From Erythrobasidium yunnanense (Eukaryota; Basidiomycota; Cystobasidiomycetes; Erythrobasidiales; Erythrobasidiaceae), in the NCBI GenBank assembly GCA_001600175.1, contig BCJC01000001.1, positions 3,705,652 to 3,769,651 on the forward strand: DNA of 64,000 bases, written 5' to 3'. Below are positions 1-11,337 of the stretch, one piece after another (the stretch's first letter is position 1; every line of letters begins with the position of its first letter). Position numbers and translations under genes: made by a program. The notes below the pieces were generated by a model. The model worked only from the letters and a program-made list of their open reading frames with translations, ran no database searches and was not told the origin of the DNA.

Positions 1-1518
1 GATATACTCGAAGCGACAGTTAATGAACTGGTGGAATGCGACACAGCAGAGAACAAGACGATAGGAGTGAGGTGTACGCCGAAGGAGACTGGCGAGAAGA
101 TCGAAATCTTGGCACCTCTTACGATAATTTCCGATGGATATGCCAGCAAATGTAGGCTAGGCCTGCCATAACCAAGCTCATGCATACTGACACGCTGTTT
201 GAATTACAGTCCGCAAACTTATCAACCCTCGAGTGCCTCCTGCGATCACGCGGTCCTATTTTGTGGGCGTTGAGCTCGAAAACTGCGATCTTCCTATGCC
301 AGGTCACGGGCATGTTGTTCTTCCAGCCTCCACTCCTTCCTCCTCTTCCGCCTCCTCTTCGTCTTCATCCACCGACATCTCAGTTGGGCCCGTTCTTCTA
401 TATGCTCTTTCACCCACGACGACACGCATGTTAATCGACATTTCCACTTCCAAAACACCTACGAAATCCCAACTTCTGACAAGTGTCACCTCACTCTTAC
501 CAAGCAGCGTCCAGCCTTCGTTCGTAGAAGCTGTCGCTGAGAACAACCCTCAAAAAGTCAAAAGCATGCCAAATTCCTTCTTGCCGCCATCGAAACAGGG
601 GACAAGATATGCGAAGGAGGGAGTATTGCTAGCGGGAGATGCTATGAATATGAGACATCCTCTCACGGGAGGAGGCATGACTGTCGCGCTCAACGATGCA
701 GTCTTATTGACGCAATTACTGGGCGGAAGAAGTACGCGTACCGATGCTGCATCGTCTGATAAAGCACCTACGGCCATCACACCTGTCTCCGAAGCGAGTT
801 CAGAAGACTCTTCTACGCTTTCCTCATTGTCTTCCTCGACTTCCTCTCTTGCAAGTCTGGACAAGCATTTTCGCAGCGAATGTGACCTTGAAGACTGGTC
901 GTCGGTGTCTTCACGCTTAGAAGAGTGGCATTGGAGAAGAAAGTCCGTAGCGACATGCATCAACGTGCTTGCAATGGCTCTCTACAGTCTCTTTGGAGCA
1001 GATGGTGAGTTGCAAATTCGCGTTGATCGTTGTTGAAGGTCCAACTGCTAATTCATTGCTCGACAGACGAGAACTTGGACGTCCTGCGCCGAGGTTGCCT
1101 CAAATACTTCCATCTTGGTGGCGAGGCCGTCAATGGCCCAGTCTCCCTCCTTTCTGCGTGAGTATATCCGTGATGTCACATCGCAAGAGCCATTTGAAGC
1201 TGAATTTTACGGATTCGCCAGTCTCAACCCATCTCCTCCCTTGCTCCTCTACCACTTCTTCGCAGTGGCTTTCTACTCCATCTACCTGCTCTTCACGGAA
1301 CCACGGACATCAGTAGCGTATCCTGATCGAAAAGCAATAGCGCCTAGCTATCTTCAATGGCCCCTCTTGTTCTGGAAGAGCATTTTCGTTGTGAGTATAC
1401 CCTTGCTCGCTACGTTATGTAGACTCTGAGCGCAGCTGAATATTCATATCTTCTTCATCAGTTCTTGGCGGCTTGTCAGGTCATTCTTCCCGTACTCTGG
1501 AGCGAAGTCGACTTCTAA
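1..1518 (+). CDS. ERG1: Squalene monooxygenase (squalene epoxidase), 3' part
   Basis: FAD-dependent enzyme of the ER membrane that converts squalene to 2,3-oxidosqualene in ergosterol synthesis; target of allylamines. The gene starts before the window. Introns at 152-209, 1005-1066, 1158-1221 and 1391-1461 restore one frame. Key signatures after splicing are SDGYASKFRK, the FAD-binding GDAMNMRHPLTGGGMT (about 637-682), EEWHWRRK, and a hydrophobic C-terminus with HFFAVAFYSIYLLF that should anchor it in the ER. The last exon (1462-1518) ends in VLWSEVDF. Compared with yeast Erg1 it carries two extra Ser-rich stretches (about 325-385 and 735-880). Family assignment is firm; the start is outside the window. 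Confidence 0.95.
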
Positions 1519-1994
1519 TCTGCACTCCTCCTCGCGGCAGAACCTCTGGTCACTCGGCAGAGCTAGATGCAGCACAACTTCACGGTCGCTGTGATTCCTT
1601 AGCTGCACAACCTGGCGAACTTCACTCTCTACTTCCTACTACATAATTCACTCCGAGCATTCTGTTGTTGATCTGACCGTTTAGAAAGCATGCATTGGCC
1701 TACTCACACTCCTCCTGACCTCATACTGGAGAGCAAGGACTGACGCAAGCTGACCACGGACATGAGATCGCGCAGGATGACAGCCGCGAATAAAACCCAG
1801 ACACAAATCAGATATGGACAGTTCAAGAGAGAGTATCTTATCCTTCCTGTCATGTACCTCGTTTTGGTTTTATTGCTCACGCTGATCTACTGATACATTT
1901 CTTTCCGGTAGACAAAAAGCCTCCGTTTCTTCTGTTTATGCAGCTGTCGCACCCATGGCTCATTTACTTGGCGCGGTTGGTGGTGGGGACGTTA
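1519..1994. other. Intergenic, between convergent 3' ends
   Basis: Lies between the ERG1 stop and the stop of the next minus-strand gene. No convincing coding exon, RNA gene or repeat is seen; it must hold both 3' UTRs. Confidence 0.5.
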
Positions 1995-2549
1995 TCACCA
2001 ATGTTCTCGCGAGGTCTGCTTCTATCGGGTGTGTCTGGAAGAGACATCTCGTGGTTCTACGGGCAATCTCAGCAAATATATCAGGCTGGAAGGGGATCGA
2101 ACTCACTTGTAGGGGTCCGCTATGCTGAGTGTCACCTCTAGCGTTCGTTGTTAGACCCTCGCCCTCGTTGGAAGTCGCAGGATCCGGCTTTGTCTTGTCC
2201 TCTCCCTTGTATTCAGCCTGTTATCTATGAGTCAGCTCTGATCATGTTGAGCAACGAAGTCAGTATACCTTCATGCCCTTCAGGGTGAAGTCGTTTGGCA
2301 GGGTTCCAGCAATCTCTTGAGCTGGTCCATCTGGATGTCTCTGACCTCCTCCTAGAGCGGGGTTGCTTGCGCCTGCAGCACCCTGTGTAATGACTTTAGC
2401 TTCTAGCTGAGGTATTACAACAACAGAGGTCCTACAGTGACATTTCCTTCAGGAGCTCCTTTGTAATTGGTTGCTGAAGCAGAGGTAGCTTTATCGCCAG
2501 CGCCGGCTGTGTGTCCAGAGTTGCTCGAGGTGTGTGTAGGTCCTGACAT
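1995..2549 (-). CDS. Small hydrophilic protein of unknown function (121 aa)
   Basis: I do not recognise this gene. Four exons (2549-2436, 2382-2269, 2217-2107, 2021-1995; 114, 114, 111 and 27 nt) join in frame through introns of 53, 51 and 85 nt with normal GT-AG ends and give a 121-aa product. It starts MSGPTHTSSNSG, is rich in Gly, Asn, Thr and charged residues, contains LGGGQRHPDGPAQ and TLPNDFTLKGMKAEYKGED, and ends KQTSREHW. There is no membrane segment or signal peptide. The composition resembles small, intrinsically disordered, stress-type fungal proteins, but that is only an inference. The last splice (acceptor at 2022) is the least certain part. Confidence 0.55.
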
Positions 2550-3408
2550 TGTTGATCTGATATAGAATTTGTGTGTATAAGCGAAAAGCAGAGCAGGCCT
2601 CCCCTTGCGTACTTTTTAGCCTGCTGATCTGCGATGAGGGCTCTGACGTAGCTCAAGCACGATGAGGCAAGTAAAGCAGACCTTGCAGGAGTTCTGACGC
2701 GACAACAACACGACTCTTGGCTCTCGTAGATATACATCGCGCAATGACAGGGCTCTCAGACTGCCTGTCGACCGTTGGAGTTACTAACGCGTTTGGTATT
2801 CAGGCACAAATGGCCTGCCTTACTGCTGCTTCAAAGCATCTTCCCTTGCTGTAGACCCACCTCGGTATACTATATGCAGATCAGGATCCGACAATCTGTA
2901 GCCTGGATGGTTTCAGGCCATTGCAAAGGCTTTCAAAGGCTTGCCTATGAAATTGGACCGTATGCGACCATTGCAGTACCGTAAAAATTCGTAGCGCCTT
3001 TTGACTGTTTGTTGCGTGTCAGTATACATTCGCACAATATGGCACGTTGAACCGTCAGATGGCGAAAGCTGGTCCTAGGGATTTTAGGTCGCAGTTATGG
3101 GCGAAAACACACTGCGTAGCAGTGCTGTTATACTAGCAACGTAGCTTCAAGTAATGGATAGATAATGTTTCTTGACACGCCCTTGTAAATCGTAAGGGTA
3201 CGTGACGGGCGGGTCAACCCAAACGTAGGCTTCGCCCGTCCCAGGACGACTCAGCACTGAAAATCCAAGTAGGCAGACATCCATAGTTTTGTTTGTACAT
3301 AGAACCATCCCTTTGTTGGTCGAGCAGAACATAGGGAGCCATCGTCAAGACTAGCACATCTTGCATCCAGTTTATATGCGGTTATAACCTGGAACCAAGG
3401 CATCCAGA
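2550..3408. other. Intergenic, divergent promoter region
   Basis: About 860 bases between the small hydrophilic gene (-) and LST8 (+). Short open frames occur but none has coding-like composition or splice support. No tRNA boxes or repeats are seen. Confidence 0.45.
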
Positions 3409-4715
3409 ATGCCTCGAGTCGTGGATCCAGCTCATCAGCAGGCGGCTGCAGCCGATCAGCGTGTCCCGACATCTTCGCGGGCGTCGACATCTCAGCAGCA
3501 ACAGCCGGCTCAGCGCCAGCAGCAGCAATCGCAGTCTTCAGGGGATCCAGCGATGGCCGTCATCTTGGCTACTGGCGGTTATGACAATACTATTCGCTTC
3601 TGGGAGGCCTGGTCCGGCGTTTGCTCAAAGACGATAAACCATCCCGAAAGCGTACGGGCGTTCGTGCAAAGAAGGGGAGCTTCGGCTAACTAAAGCTTTC
3701 GTACACTGTCCTCAGCAAATCAATAGGCTTGCTATAAGCCCTGATAAACGATATATCGCTGCGGCCGGGAACCAAGTCGTGAAGCTCTACGACATCCAGC
3801 ATCAGTCGCAGCCCGGAGGCAACATAGCGCCGGTGTGCTAGGATTCACAGTATATCCACTATCAACACTAACGCTACGTACAACAGATAGCCTCTCTGGA
3901 TGCGCATACTGCCAATGTCTCTGCAGTCGCATGGCAGAATGAAGGCAAATGGCTAGTGACAGCATCTGAAGACGGTACTCTCAAGATATGGGATCCACGC
4001 TCTCCTAATCAGCCGCAACGTAACTTTGACCATAAGTCGCCGGTCAATGACTGTGTGGTGCACCCGAATCAGGGAGAGCTCGTTTCATGCGACCAGAGCG
4101 GAGCAATCAAGATATGGGATCTAGGCGGTAGAAGCTGTACACATGAGCTGGTAAGCTCGTCAAGGTTTTGTAGAGAAATGCAATGCTAATAAATTGCCTA
4201 GATGCCCGAGGACGATGTGCCCATGCGGAGCATCAGCGTAGCCAGCGATACTAGCTGTCTTGTGGGTGGTAACAATAAGGTGAATCATTTCTATACATTG
4301 TCTCTCATTTCTGAGCTCATTTCGCGATCGCTCGAAGGGATACGTCTATGTCTGGTCAATGCAGCAAGGACGCGAACTCACCGAGATGCAGCCGCGTACC
4401 AAATTTCAAGCGCATTCAAAATACCTCGTCAGATGTCTCGTCTCGCCAAATGTCAAGTACCTCGCAACCTGTTCAGCCGACAAGACCATCAAGATCTGGA
4501 ACATGGAGCCTCAATCGATTACGCTAGATAAGACGCTTGTTGGTCATCAAAGATGGGTATGGGATATGGCCTTCTCTGCAGATTCAGCCTACCTGGTTTC
4601 GGCGAGTTCAGATCATTATGCTAGACTTTGGGAGTTAGCAACGGGTATAACTGTCAAGCAATACGCTGGTCACCTCAAGCCGATATGCTGCATAGCCCTG
4701 AACGACGCGCCGTAG
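3409..4715 (+). CDS. LST8: TOR complex WD-repeat subunit Lst8 (359 aa)
   Basis: Seven-bladed WD40 protein that binds the Tor kinase domain in TORC1 and TORC2. Five exons with introns at 3652-3715, 3833-3886, 4151-4201 and 4280-4337 sum to 360 codons. Diagnostic stretches are [36 protein letters not shown], the WD repeats [15 protein letters not shown] and [22 protein letters not shown], and [15 protein letters not shown]; the last blade ends at [10 protein letters not shown]. It differs from yeast Lst8 in a 45-residue N-terminal extension rich in Gln, Ala and Ser (3409-3545). The second candidate start (ATGGCC at 3553) would remove that tail. Divergent from the small upstream gene; its stop faces the acyl-CoA ligase stop. 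Confidence 0.95.
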
Positions 4716-4904
4716 ATTCGATTGTGTCTCAAACAGATGTGCTGTTTCCTCGTTTCATACCCCTTCTTGTAGCTTGTCAGTCTTGTTGTCGATATAGCGT
4801 GGGAGAACGGCGGCAAGTCGCGAATGTAGGTGTAAGAAGTAGTATAATGGATTTCAGAAACTGATGCAAACGCTCCCTCTCACCTCGGTACAACGTGAAA
4901 CCCA

Positions 4905-7632
4905 CTACAGCTTAGATGATCGCTTGATGCCCACCGCCTGTCGAGTCAGAGGTGTGCTGTACATCTTGTCAATGATATCCTTGAAGTATTTCCCAGCTAC
5001 TTGTCTTTTGATCTTGAAGGTAGGCGTAAGGAGGCTCTCGTGGAACAGCTCTGGCTGGAGATGAACAGCCTTGACTTGTTCGAAGCCAGCAAGCTTGCCC
5101 TTGTGGTATGACTCTAGCTCAGTCATAACAATCTGCTTGACTTGAGGATCTTCGCACTGCTTGGCTAGCCAAGCCGTGTCTCCTGGAGAAGGTGCACTGC
5201 GGCCATTGCGCTTGAGGAAAGCTTCGAATGCAATGGGCTCGGGAGCGACGATAGCAACAAGGTGATCGCGTAGAGAATCTCCATGAACGTAAATTTGAGC
5301 GATGAAGGGGCATAAAGCGTAGGTGTTCTCGACCTGCATACGGGACATCAGCCATGAACGTGAACACGCAGCAAATAACGGGTGACATACCTTCTCCAGC
5401 GCAACGTACTCTCCTTGACTGAGCTTGAGCAGATTCTTCTTACGGTCGATGATCTTCAGACGACCCTTGGCATCGATCTCTCCGATATCACCAGAGCGCA
5501 GCCATCCATCTTCAGTGATTGTCTCTTTAGTGTTCTTCTCGTCTTTGTGGTAGCCAGGGAAGATGTTCGGTCCCCGCATCAAGATCTCACCACGCGGATA
5601 AGGCTTGTCGGTGTGCTGAGGATTTTGTTTGAGCTACATTTCGTGGATACAGGCTACTAGGTCAAACTCACCAGGTAATCCATGTCTGGCACATCCTCGA
5701 GCTTCATCTCGCAGCAAGCGAGCGGTGGCCCAACATACCCGAAGGCAGCTGATACACAACCGTCAGCTCAAGGTCTTCTTGTAGGAGATGACAAAAAGAC
5801 TCACTCAGATCCTCTCCAACACCTCTAGTCGCTGTACCCATGCCTTCGGTCTGTCCATATCCCTCTACAAACATACAGTTTCTGCCGAAAGCCACCTTAA
5901 AGAACTTGAGCACCTCAGGCGCGATGGGCGCCGAGCCGCTCGACATGAACTTCAGCCTTCCACCAAAAGCAGCGCGGACTTTGCGGAACACCAGTTTGTC
6001 GTAGATGTTTAGCGGGCCAGGTAGACTTGGCTCGACGCCTTCGAGCTGTGCAATGGCGCTCTCAAACGCGCGTCTCGACAGTGCACCCTTCACTCCAGGA
6101 GCATCCAGTGTGGCAGCCTAGTATGTGTGTCAGCATTGCATAGTAGAAATGACTTTGTCGCCGAGCTCACCTTGATAACTTGGTAGAATCGGTTGAGTAC
6201 ACGAGGTACAGCCACCATCGTCTATTCGTTCAAACGGTCTTAGCTCGATATGCCCTGTAGGTAGTTTGACTCACGTGTGGCTTTATTAGCTGAATATCTT
6301 CGATAAGTCTGGTCATATCACCACAAGCATAACCAATTTGGTATCCGGCCAGCAAGCCAACAACTTCCACAAACTATATGGCAATGCATTCTTTAGCCCT
6401 TACAACTCACACCGGAGAGCCTCAGCCTAGCCTACCTGTTCATAAATGTGCGAGAGTGGCAGATATCCCAAAGTACAGTCACCAGCTTCGGTGGCAGCGT
6501 TACCGTAGAGCTGGCCAATAGATGCTGACATAATGTTGCGATGGGTGATGAGCGCGCCTTTGGGCATTCCGGTCGTGCCAGAGGTATACATGATGCTCTG
6601 AAGCGCCTCTGGTTTGGGCGGGACGAAGTCATGCGGATGATCTCGACCGATGGTCTCCACTGTAGTGTGACTGTCAGTATACCGTCAGCGCCCGCATAAC
6701 GCGACGTACATTCGGCCAAGTCCATTATTGTAATTCCCTTCGACTCGCCCCACTTCTTGAGGATCGCACTCTTCGGAAGCCCTCCAACAGCCTTTCCTCC
6801 GTTCTTGAGGTCAAGACTATCCCAGCTGTTACAGCGCATTACGTTAGAAAGGCTGGAAATCAAGCTGGGGACCTCGCGAAGACCTACTTGTCTGCGCAAA
6901 CGATAAGCTTCATGTTAGGGATCTTGTCGGCCATCTGAATCAGAGTCGGGATATGTTGCGGATTTGCGAAGGTGACCTGTTGGAAGCATTATAAAATCGG
7001 TTACGCCGTCAGCCCAGCAACTTCGACTCGCCGTGCGTTTCTGCGCACCTTGACATCTGCGTGATTGATGCAGTACTCGACTACGCCTGGGCCGAGAGTA
7101 TCGTACAAACTCGTCATGACCAACGAGTAAGCGGCTGCTGTATGGTTCACGAGCTGCCATTCAGGGCGGTTTGGCATCCAGCTGCGTTGACGAACGATGA
7201 TCAGTCGATCACAAAGCTCGAACAGAGGCTTTTAGCCTACTTTGCGATGGTCCAACCGGTCTTGCCGCCCTCAGTCTTGATGACACCCTTCTCGACTAGA
7301 TGCAGCAGACCAGACCCCATAAGGGTTCTGTGCTGATCCACCTCTTTGGTATTCATCCATGAGAACGAGTTTGCGAGCTCGCCCGTCTCCCTGATCGTGG
7401 CTCTCCAGCCATACAAAGGCCGGTCTGGCCTGAGTTTCAAGGATCGATTGAAGCCCTCAAAGAGCGTCTTCGGGAAGTCGGGTCTTGTATCAATATCGAC
7501 AAGATCAGGCAGAGCGCTCAATCTGTATGCTCCAGTGCTCGTGGCCGTTGCAGTCCCAGGGACTTCTCTCGACTGAACGCCATTGGGGTATGCCTCAAAT
7601 GGGATGGGGAAGACAGGATCAGAGGGAGGCAT
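4905..7632 (-). CDS. FAA1: Long-chain fatty acid-CoA ligase (715 aa)
   Basis: ANL-superfamily enzyme that activates long-chain fatty acids with ATP and CoA. Ten introns (7240-7182, 7048-6977, 6897-6836, 6709-6660, 6435-6374, 6274-6222, 6170-6118, 5804-5749, 5671-5616, 5390-5334) leave 716 codons. The AMP-binding P-loop YTSGTTGMPKG, the A5-like EGYGQTEGMG, the RSGDIG motif and the IDRKKNLLKLSQGEYV motif of fatty acyl-CoA synthetases are all intact. The start at 7632 gives MPPSDPVFPIPFEAYP; an in-frame ATG at 7692 is possible. The most 3' intron is 57 nt, in phase and free of stops. Faa1/Faa4-type by similarity; which paralogue is not decided. Confidence 0.93.
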
Positions 7633-7802
7633 AGTTTGTCGTAAGGAGAGGAGTCGGTAGATGTAAGAAGTTGGCAAGGTGCCAAAATTCAAGGCAAAAC
7701 GAGGTGCAAAGAGAACACGCAGAGATTCGGCAAAGAAGAGACCGGACTTGCGATTTTACAACGACGAGGCGAAAGTCAGTAGATACAGGCGCAAGGTAAC
7801 GC

Positions 7803-9351
7803 TTAGGTTACATTGCGATTGTGTAGCGTCCAGAGAAGCCTGTCCAGCTGGTCTTCGATGTAGAGTCGCAGATTGATCGGCATGAAAGCATGCACCAGGC
7901 TAGAAATTCCAGCTTGCAGACCGTGCTTGTATAACTAGTATCGGAGTCCAAGTTAGTCAGGATATCGTAAGAGTGACTATTACCTTACAAAGCGTGATCC
8001 TAAGCTCGCTTCCCGTCCCTCAACAATCTCCGCAACGAGCGAGATCAGATCCTTGATTTCGTTCGCTGACGCTCCGGCCGCGCGCAGAGCCTTCTTCTCG
8101 TACTTATCGACTCTGCCGTCGAATAATTGCTTTAAGGCTTCTGGAGTTGAAGGCGTTATGATCGTGCGTTCATCCCATGTGTTGGAGATAGGTTTTGCCA
8201 GCTTGTTTGCCGACATTGACGATGTAGAGTGGGCTATGTCCACAACTGCTTCAGTGCAACTTACCCACATCCTTCCTCGAGCGACACCTACACAATTGCA
8301 CCAGTGAGACAGAGACATTCATTCGGGCGAATTCTTTCCGTAATGACGTAGCTATGGACCGGAATGTACTCTCAAGCACTGCAGTATAGCTTTCGTCGTA
8401 ATGATCGCCTAGCCAGAGGTTGACAATCCGCGTGCGATGGGTCGCGATTTCCAGCATCAGATCTTGCAGGACTTGCACAGGTGAGGTAACTGACTCGCTG
8501 CTCAGTGATTATCGAGAAGCACAGCATTTTCAGCGACTCACCTAGCTCGATAAGCTCGAGGAGGTGCTCGTGCCTCACAATCGACAAAGGCAGAGGGGTC
8601 GGCTGATATTGGTCGCCAGCTCGATAAGCCAAGACATCGAACGAGTTGATCACAGATAGTAGCGACATGTCATTATTATGGAGATAGGCCTGGATAGCAT
8701 CTCAAGCTAAGCTTACCGAATTTAGAACTACATGGAAGCGGCTTACTTTGATGGTCGCTATTGCCTGCTTTCGACCGTGACTGTCTTCAGACTGGAACAG
8801 CAGAGGGATCAAAGTTCCAGGTCGAGTGATGTCCGTAGGCTTTCTATGCAGTGCCGATGCACGAGTCATGCAGAATGCGAGCGCCTTCAAGCTGAACGGC
8901 GCTTGTTTGTGGGAAGCTTCTTCTTTGCGCAGCTTGATGAGAAGCTTATGTGATGCATGCTTCTTCTCCTGCCATTCTGCTATGATTGGGCCAAACTGCT
9001 TTGTTTCGGGTGTTTGCAGCAGTACGGTGTAGCCTTTCAACGCAAGGTGAATCGCAATACCGCGCGCGACACCTTTGGTTGCTCACACATCGTCAGTGAT
9101 GGACAGTGTTCCGTGCTGAGCAATCAACTACCTTGGCCATTACCAAGCACGAGAACCGCTTGACGTCGATGGTCCACCGAGCCAAGATGCGAGGTATGGG
9201 GGGTAGAAGCGGGAAATACAGTCGTGAATGCATACCAGAACAGGTTGGAGACGCGATGGAGGAGAATAGCAAGGAAAAGGGCAAGTTCCATCGTGACACC
9301 GAGCACCCGGTTTCCCAGATGTATAGGCAGCAGGAGCAGAGTGGACAGCAT
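7803..9351 (-). CDS. SDR-fold (DUF1776-like) membrane-anchored protein (394 aa model)
   Basis: The N-terminus is hydrophobic (LSTLLLLPIHLGN and ELALFLAILL), followed by a Rossmann-like start, AVLVLGNGQGVARGIAIHL, and KGYTVLLQTPETKQFG, then a strand-helix stretch around SVINSFDVLAY. This matches the general plan of fungal DUF1776/short-chain-dehydrogenase-like proteins; no Tyr-x3-Lys catalytic pair is obvious, so activity is doubtful. Introns 9131-9073, 8746-8690, 8541-8472, 8264-8141 and 7988-7935 give 395 consistent codons. The 124-nt intron 8264-8141 is long for this window and contains coding-like sequence (LAKPISNTWDERT), so splicing there is uncertain. The C-terminus reads LYKHGLQAGISS to LLWTLHNRNVT. 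Start at 9351 is chosen as the first ATG before the hydrophobic segment. Confidence 0.65.
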
Positions 9352-9577
9352 CGTGTAGTCTTGAATGAATACTTGAGATCTCGAGAATGAACCTTCAGAA
9401 ATGCTACATTTGGCTGATTCCGCCTGGCTGGTCTAAGAACTTGCACGGAATCCAAGCAACCTTTGCTTTATAAGTTGGCGACACTTGCATACAGGTCTTC
9501 CGAGGGACAGAAGCCTAATCGCGTGAAGACTCTGCATTACATCTGAAAAGACCATCAAGAGCTATCCTCTGCGCGAC

Positions 9578-11034
9578 ATGAGCGTACCTCCAGTTCTGAC
9601 GGCGACGACAGCTGAAGTCGGCAAAGTACGCGGCGTTTCAGGACTTTGGTCGATAGCTTCTGACTGTATGCACAGCCAGCATCGCAGCCATACTCCCCAT
9701 CATCCCCCCAGAACCAAGATCCCTTCGCCGGGCGTATGCTAAGTCCGCAACGTAGACGCTCGGCATCAGCTAAAATCTTTGAAACTTCATAGACTATGGA
9801 CATCTCACTGCTACTCAAGAACAGAGTCTGAACGCCTTCAAAGCCCTTGCATTCGCTCAAGGCATCTACAAGACCGAGCCCACACCTTCGCATGACGATG
9901 CTACACTCTTAAGGCGAGCAGGGCGCACTGTATACATCGGTTCTCGGATATTGCTAACATTTGATTTAGGTATCTGCGCGCCAGACGCTGGGATGCAGCC
10001 GCTGCGGTTAAGCAGTTTAAAGAGGCCGAGACTTGGCGGAAGAATTCACATATCGACGAGTTCTTCGTGGAGCATGAAATACAGTCGTATGATCAAGCGC
10101 GGCGTGTGAGTCATGGTGGTCACTCACTAGGCATCTAAGCTGAAGGAGAGCTTGTTAGGTGTACCCTTGCTGGACAGGGCGTCGTACGAAGCGAGGCAAC
10201 CCGTACTACATCTATCGTGTCAGCGATCTCGACAAGAAGGTGTGTTCATTAAGACTTCACCATATAGGGCGTGCATTGATCAAGTCACGTCCTCTAGAGC
10301 CTGAAGTTTCTCGGCGAATCCGGAGGCAAGAAGAAGTATGGCAAGGGAGAACAGCCGTTATCAGTGGTCGCTCTTTACGAAAGCTTGATGCAGTTCGTCC
10401 TTCCGCTCTGTACTCTGCTCAAGGACCGGCCTTCGCCAGAGACGCCCATCACCACATCATGCAATATCGTCGATATCACCGACGTTGGCTTGATGCAATT
10501 CTTGAAGCTAAGGTCACACTTGGGTGATGCATCCGCCTTGGCGACCAGTCGATACCCAGAAACATTGGACAGTATCTTGGTACGTGTCGCTCCACTTAAT
10601 CATGGCATGTCGCTCACCGAGTATGCAGGTCATTGGCGCTCCTCCCTACGTCGAGACCGTCTTTCAGTATATCAGTCAATGGTGAGGGTATATCGCGAAG
10701 CTGGCCAGAGATATTGCTGATTCAAGTGCCCCGCAGGTTTGATGCGAACACACGAGCCAAGATCTCTATTCTGGGGACGGACCCCCAAGCTAATATGCGG
10801 CGCTTATCCGACATGATAGACCCCAAAGACCTGCCCAAAGCTTACGGCGGACAGCTCGACTGGAACTTCGGAGATCTTCCCAACCTCGATCCAGAAATCA
10901 TCGACAAGTTTGGAGTGGACCCAAGGAATTGGCCTCTGGGTCCAATCAAGCAGGAAGGTGGCAGTATTGTCGCTCGTGGAACGACAGCGGACGGCAAAGC
11001 TCGTAACGTCGAAATTGGCCGACTCAGAACCTGA
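9578..11034 (+). CDS. Sec14-like CRAL-TRIO lipid transfer protein (358 aa)
   Basis: Cytosolic phosphatidylinositol/lipid transfer protein of the Sec14 family. Eight exons sum to 359 codons; introns are 9626-9675, 9734-9792, 9914-9969, 10106-10158, 10240-10297, 10580-10628 and 10682-10736. The CRAL-TRIO N motif LLRYLRARRWDAA is completed only if the third intron is spliced as a GC-AG intron (donor GCGAGC). The lipid-binding domain shows NIVDITDVGLMQFLK, VIGAPPYVETVFQYISQWF and DANTRAKISIL. A C-terminal tail (GTTADGKARNVEIGR) follows the domain. The gene is divergent from the SDR-like gene with about 226 bases between starts. Closer to Pdr16/Sfh-type proteins than to Sec14 itself only as an impression. 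Confidence 0.88.
9914..9969 (+). other. GC-AG intron in the Sec14-like gene
   Basis: 56-nt intron with donor GCGAGC, branch site GCTAAC and acceptor TTTAG. Splicing here joins LL and RYLRARRW, the conserved Sec14 motif. A GT donor further in would insert extra residues into the motif. Confidence 0.75.
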
Positions 11035-11337
11035 GCAGCAAAGACCTCAGTGTAGTCCTTTTAAGTTTTAATACCTTTGCTGTAGTCATATAGTCAGTCT
11101 ATAGCGTGTAGCAGACAAGAGAAACTAGATACATCAACAGGCTCGGCATCTTAGGTTGGTATCACGCCCTTCTTCGACGAGAAGCAGTTGCTGGCCCAGC
11201 AGTCACAGCGCAACAGTACCTACACCTTCTAACGACCCTGAAGACATCGTTCGCGACCACAAACTAAGGAGCTTCGAAATCAAGCTGGAAGGTCGTCATT
11301 TTGCCGAGAAGCGGAGCCAAATGCATAGAAGGCAGTA
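11035..11337. other. Intergenic, promoter of the arrestin-domain gene
   Basis: About 300 bases between tandem plus-strand genes. An open frame at 11156-11338 runs into the arrestin start but has no conserved content; an upstream noncoding or coding exon cannot be excluded. Confidence 0.4.

Noticed and set aside
7679-7876. Plus-strand Lys/Arg-rich ORF between the acyl-CoA ligase and the SDR-like gene
   Set aside because: It overlaps the 3' exon of the SDR-like gene in antisense and has no support of its own.
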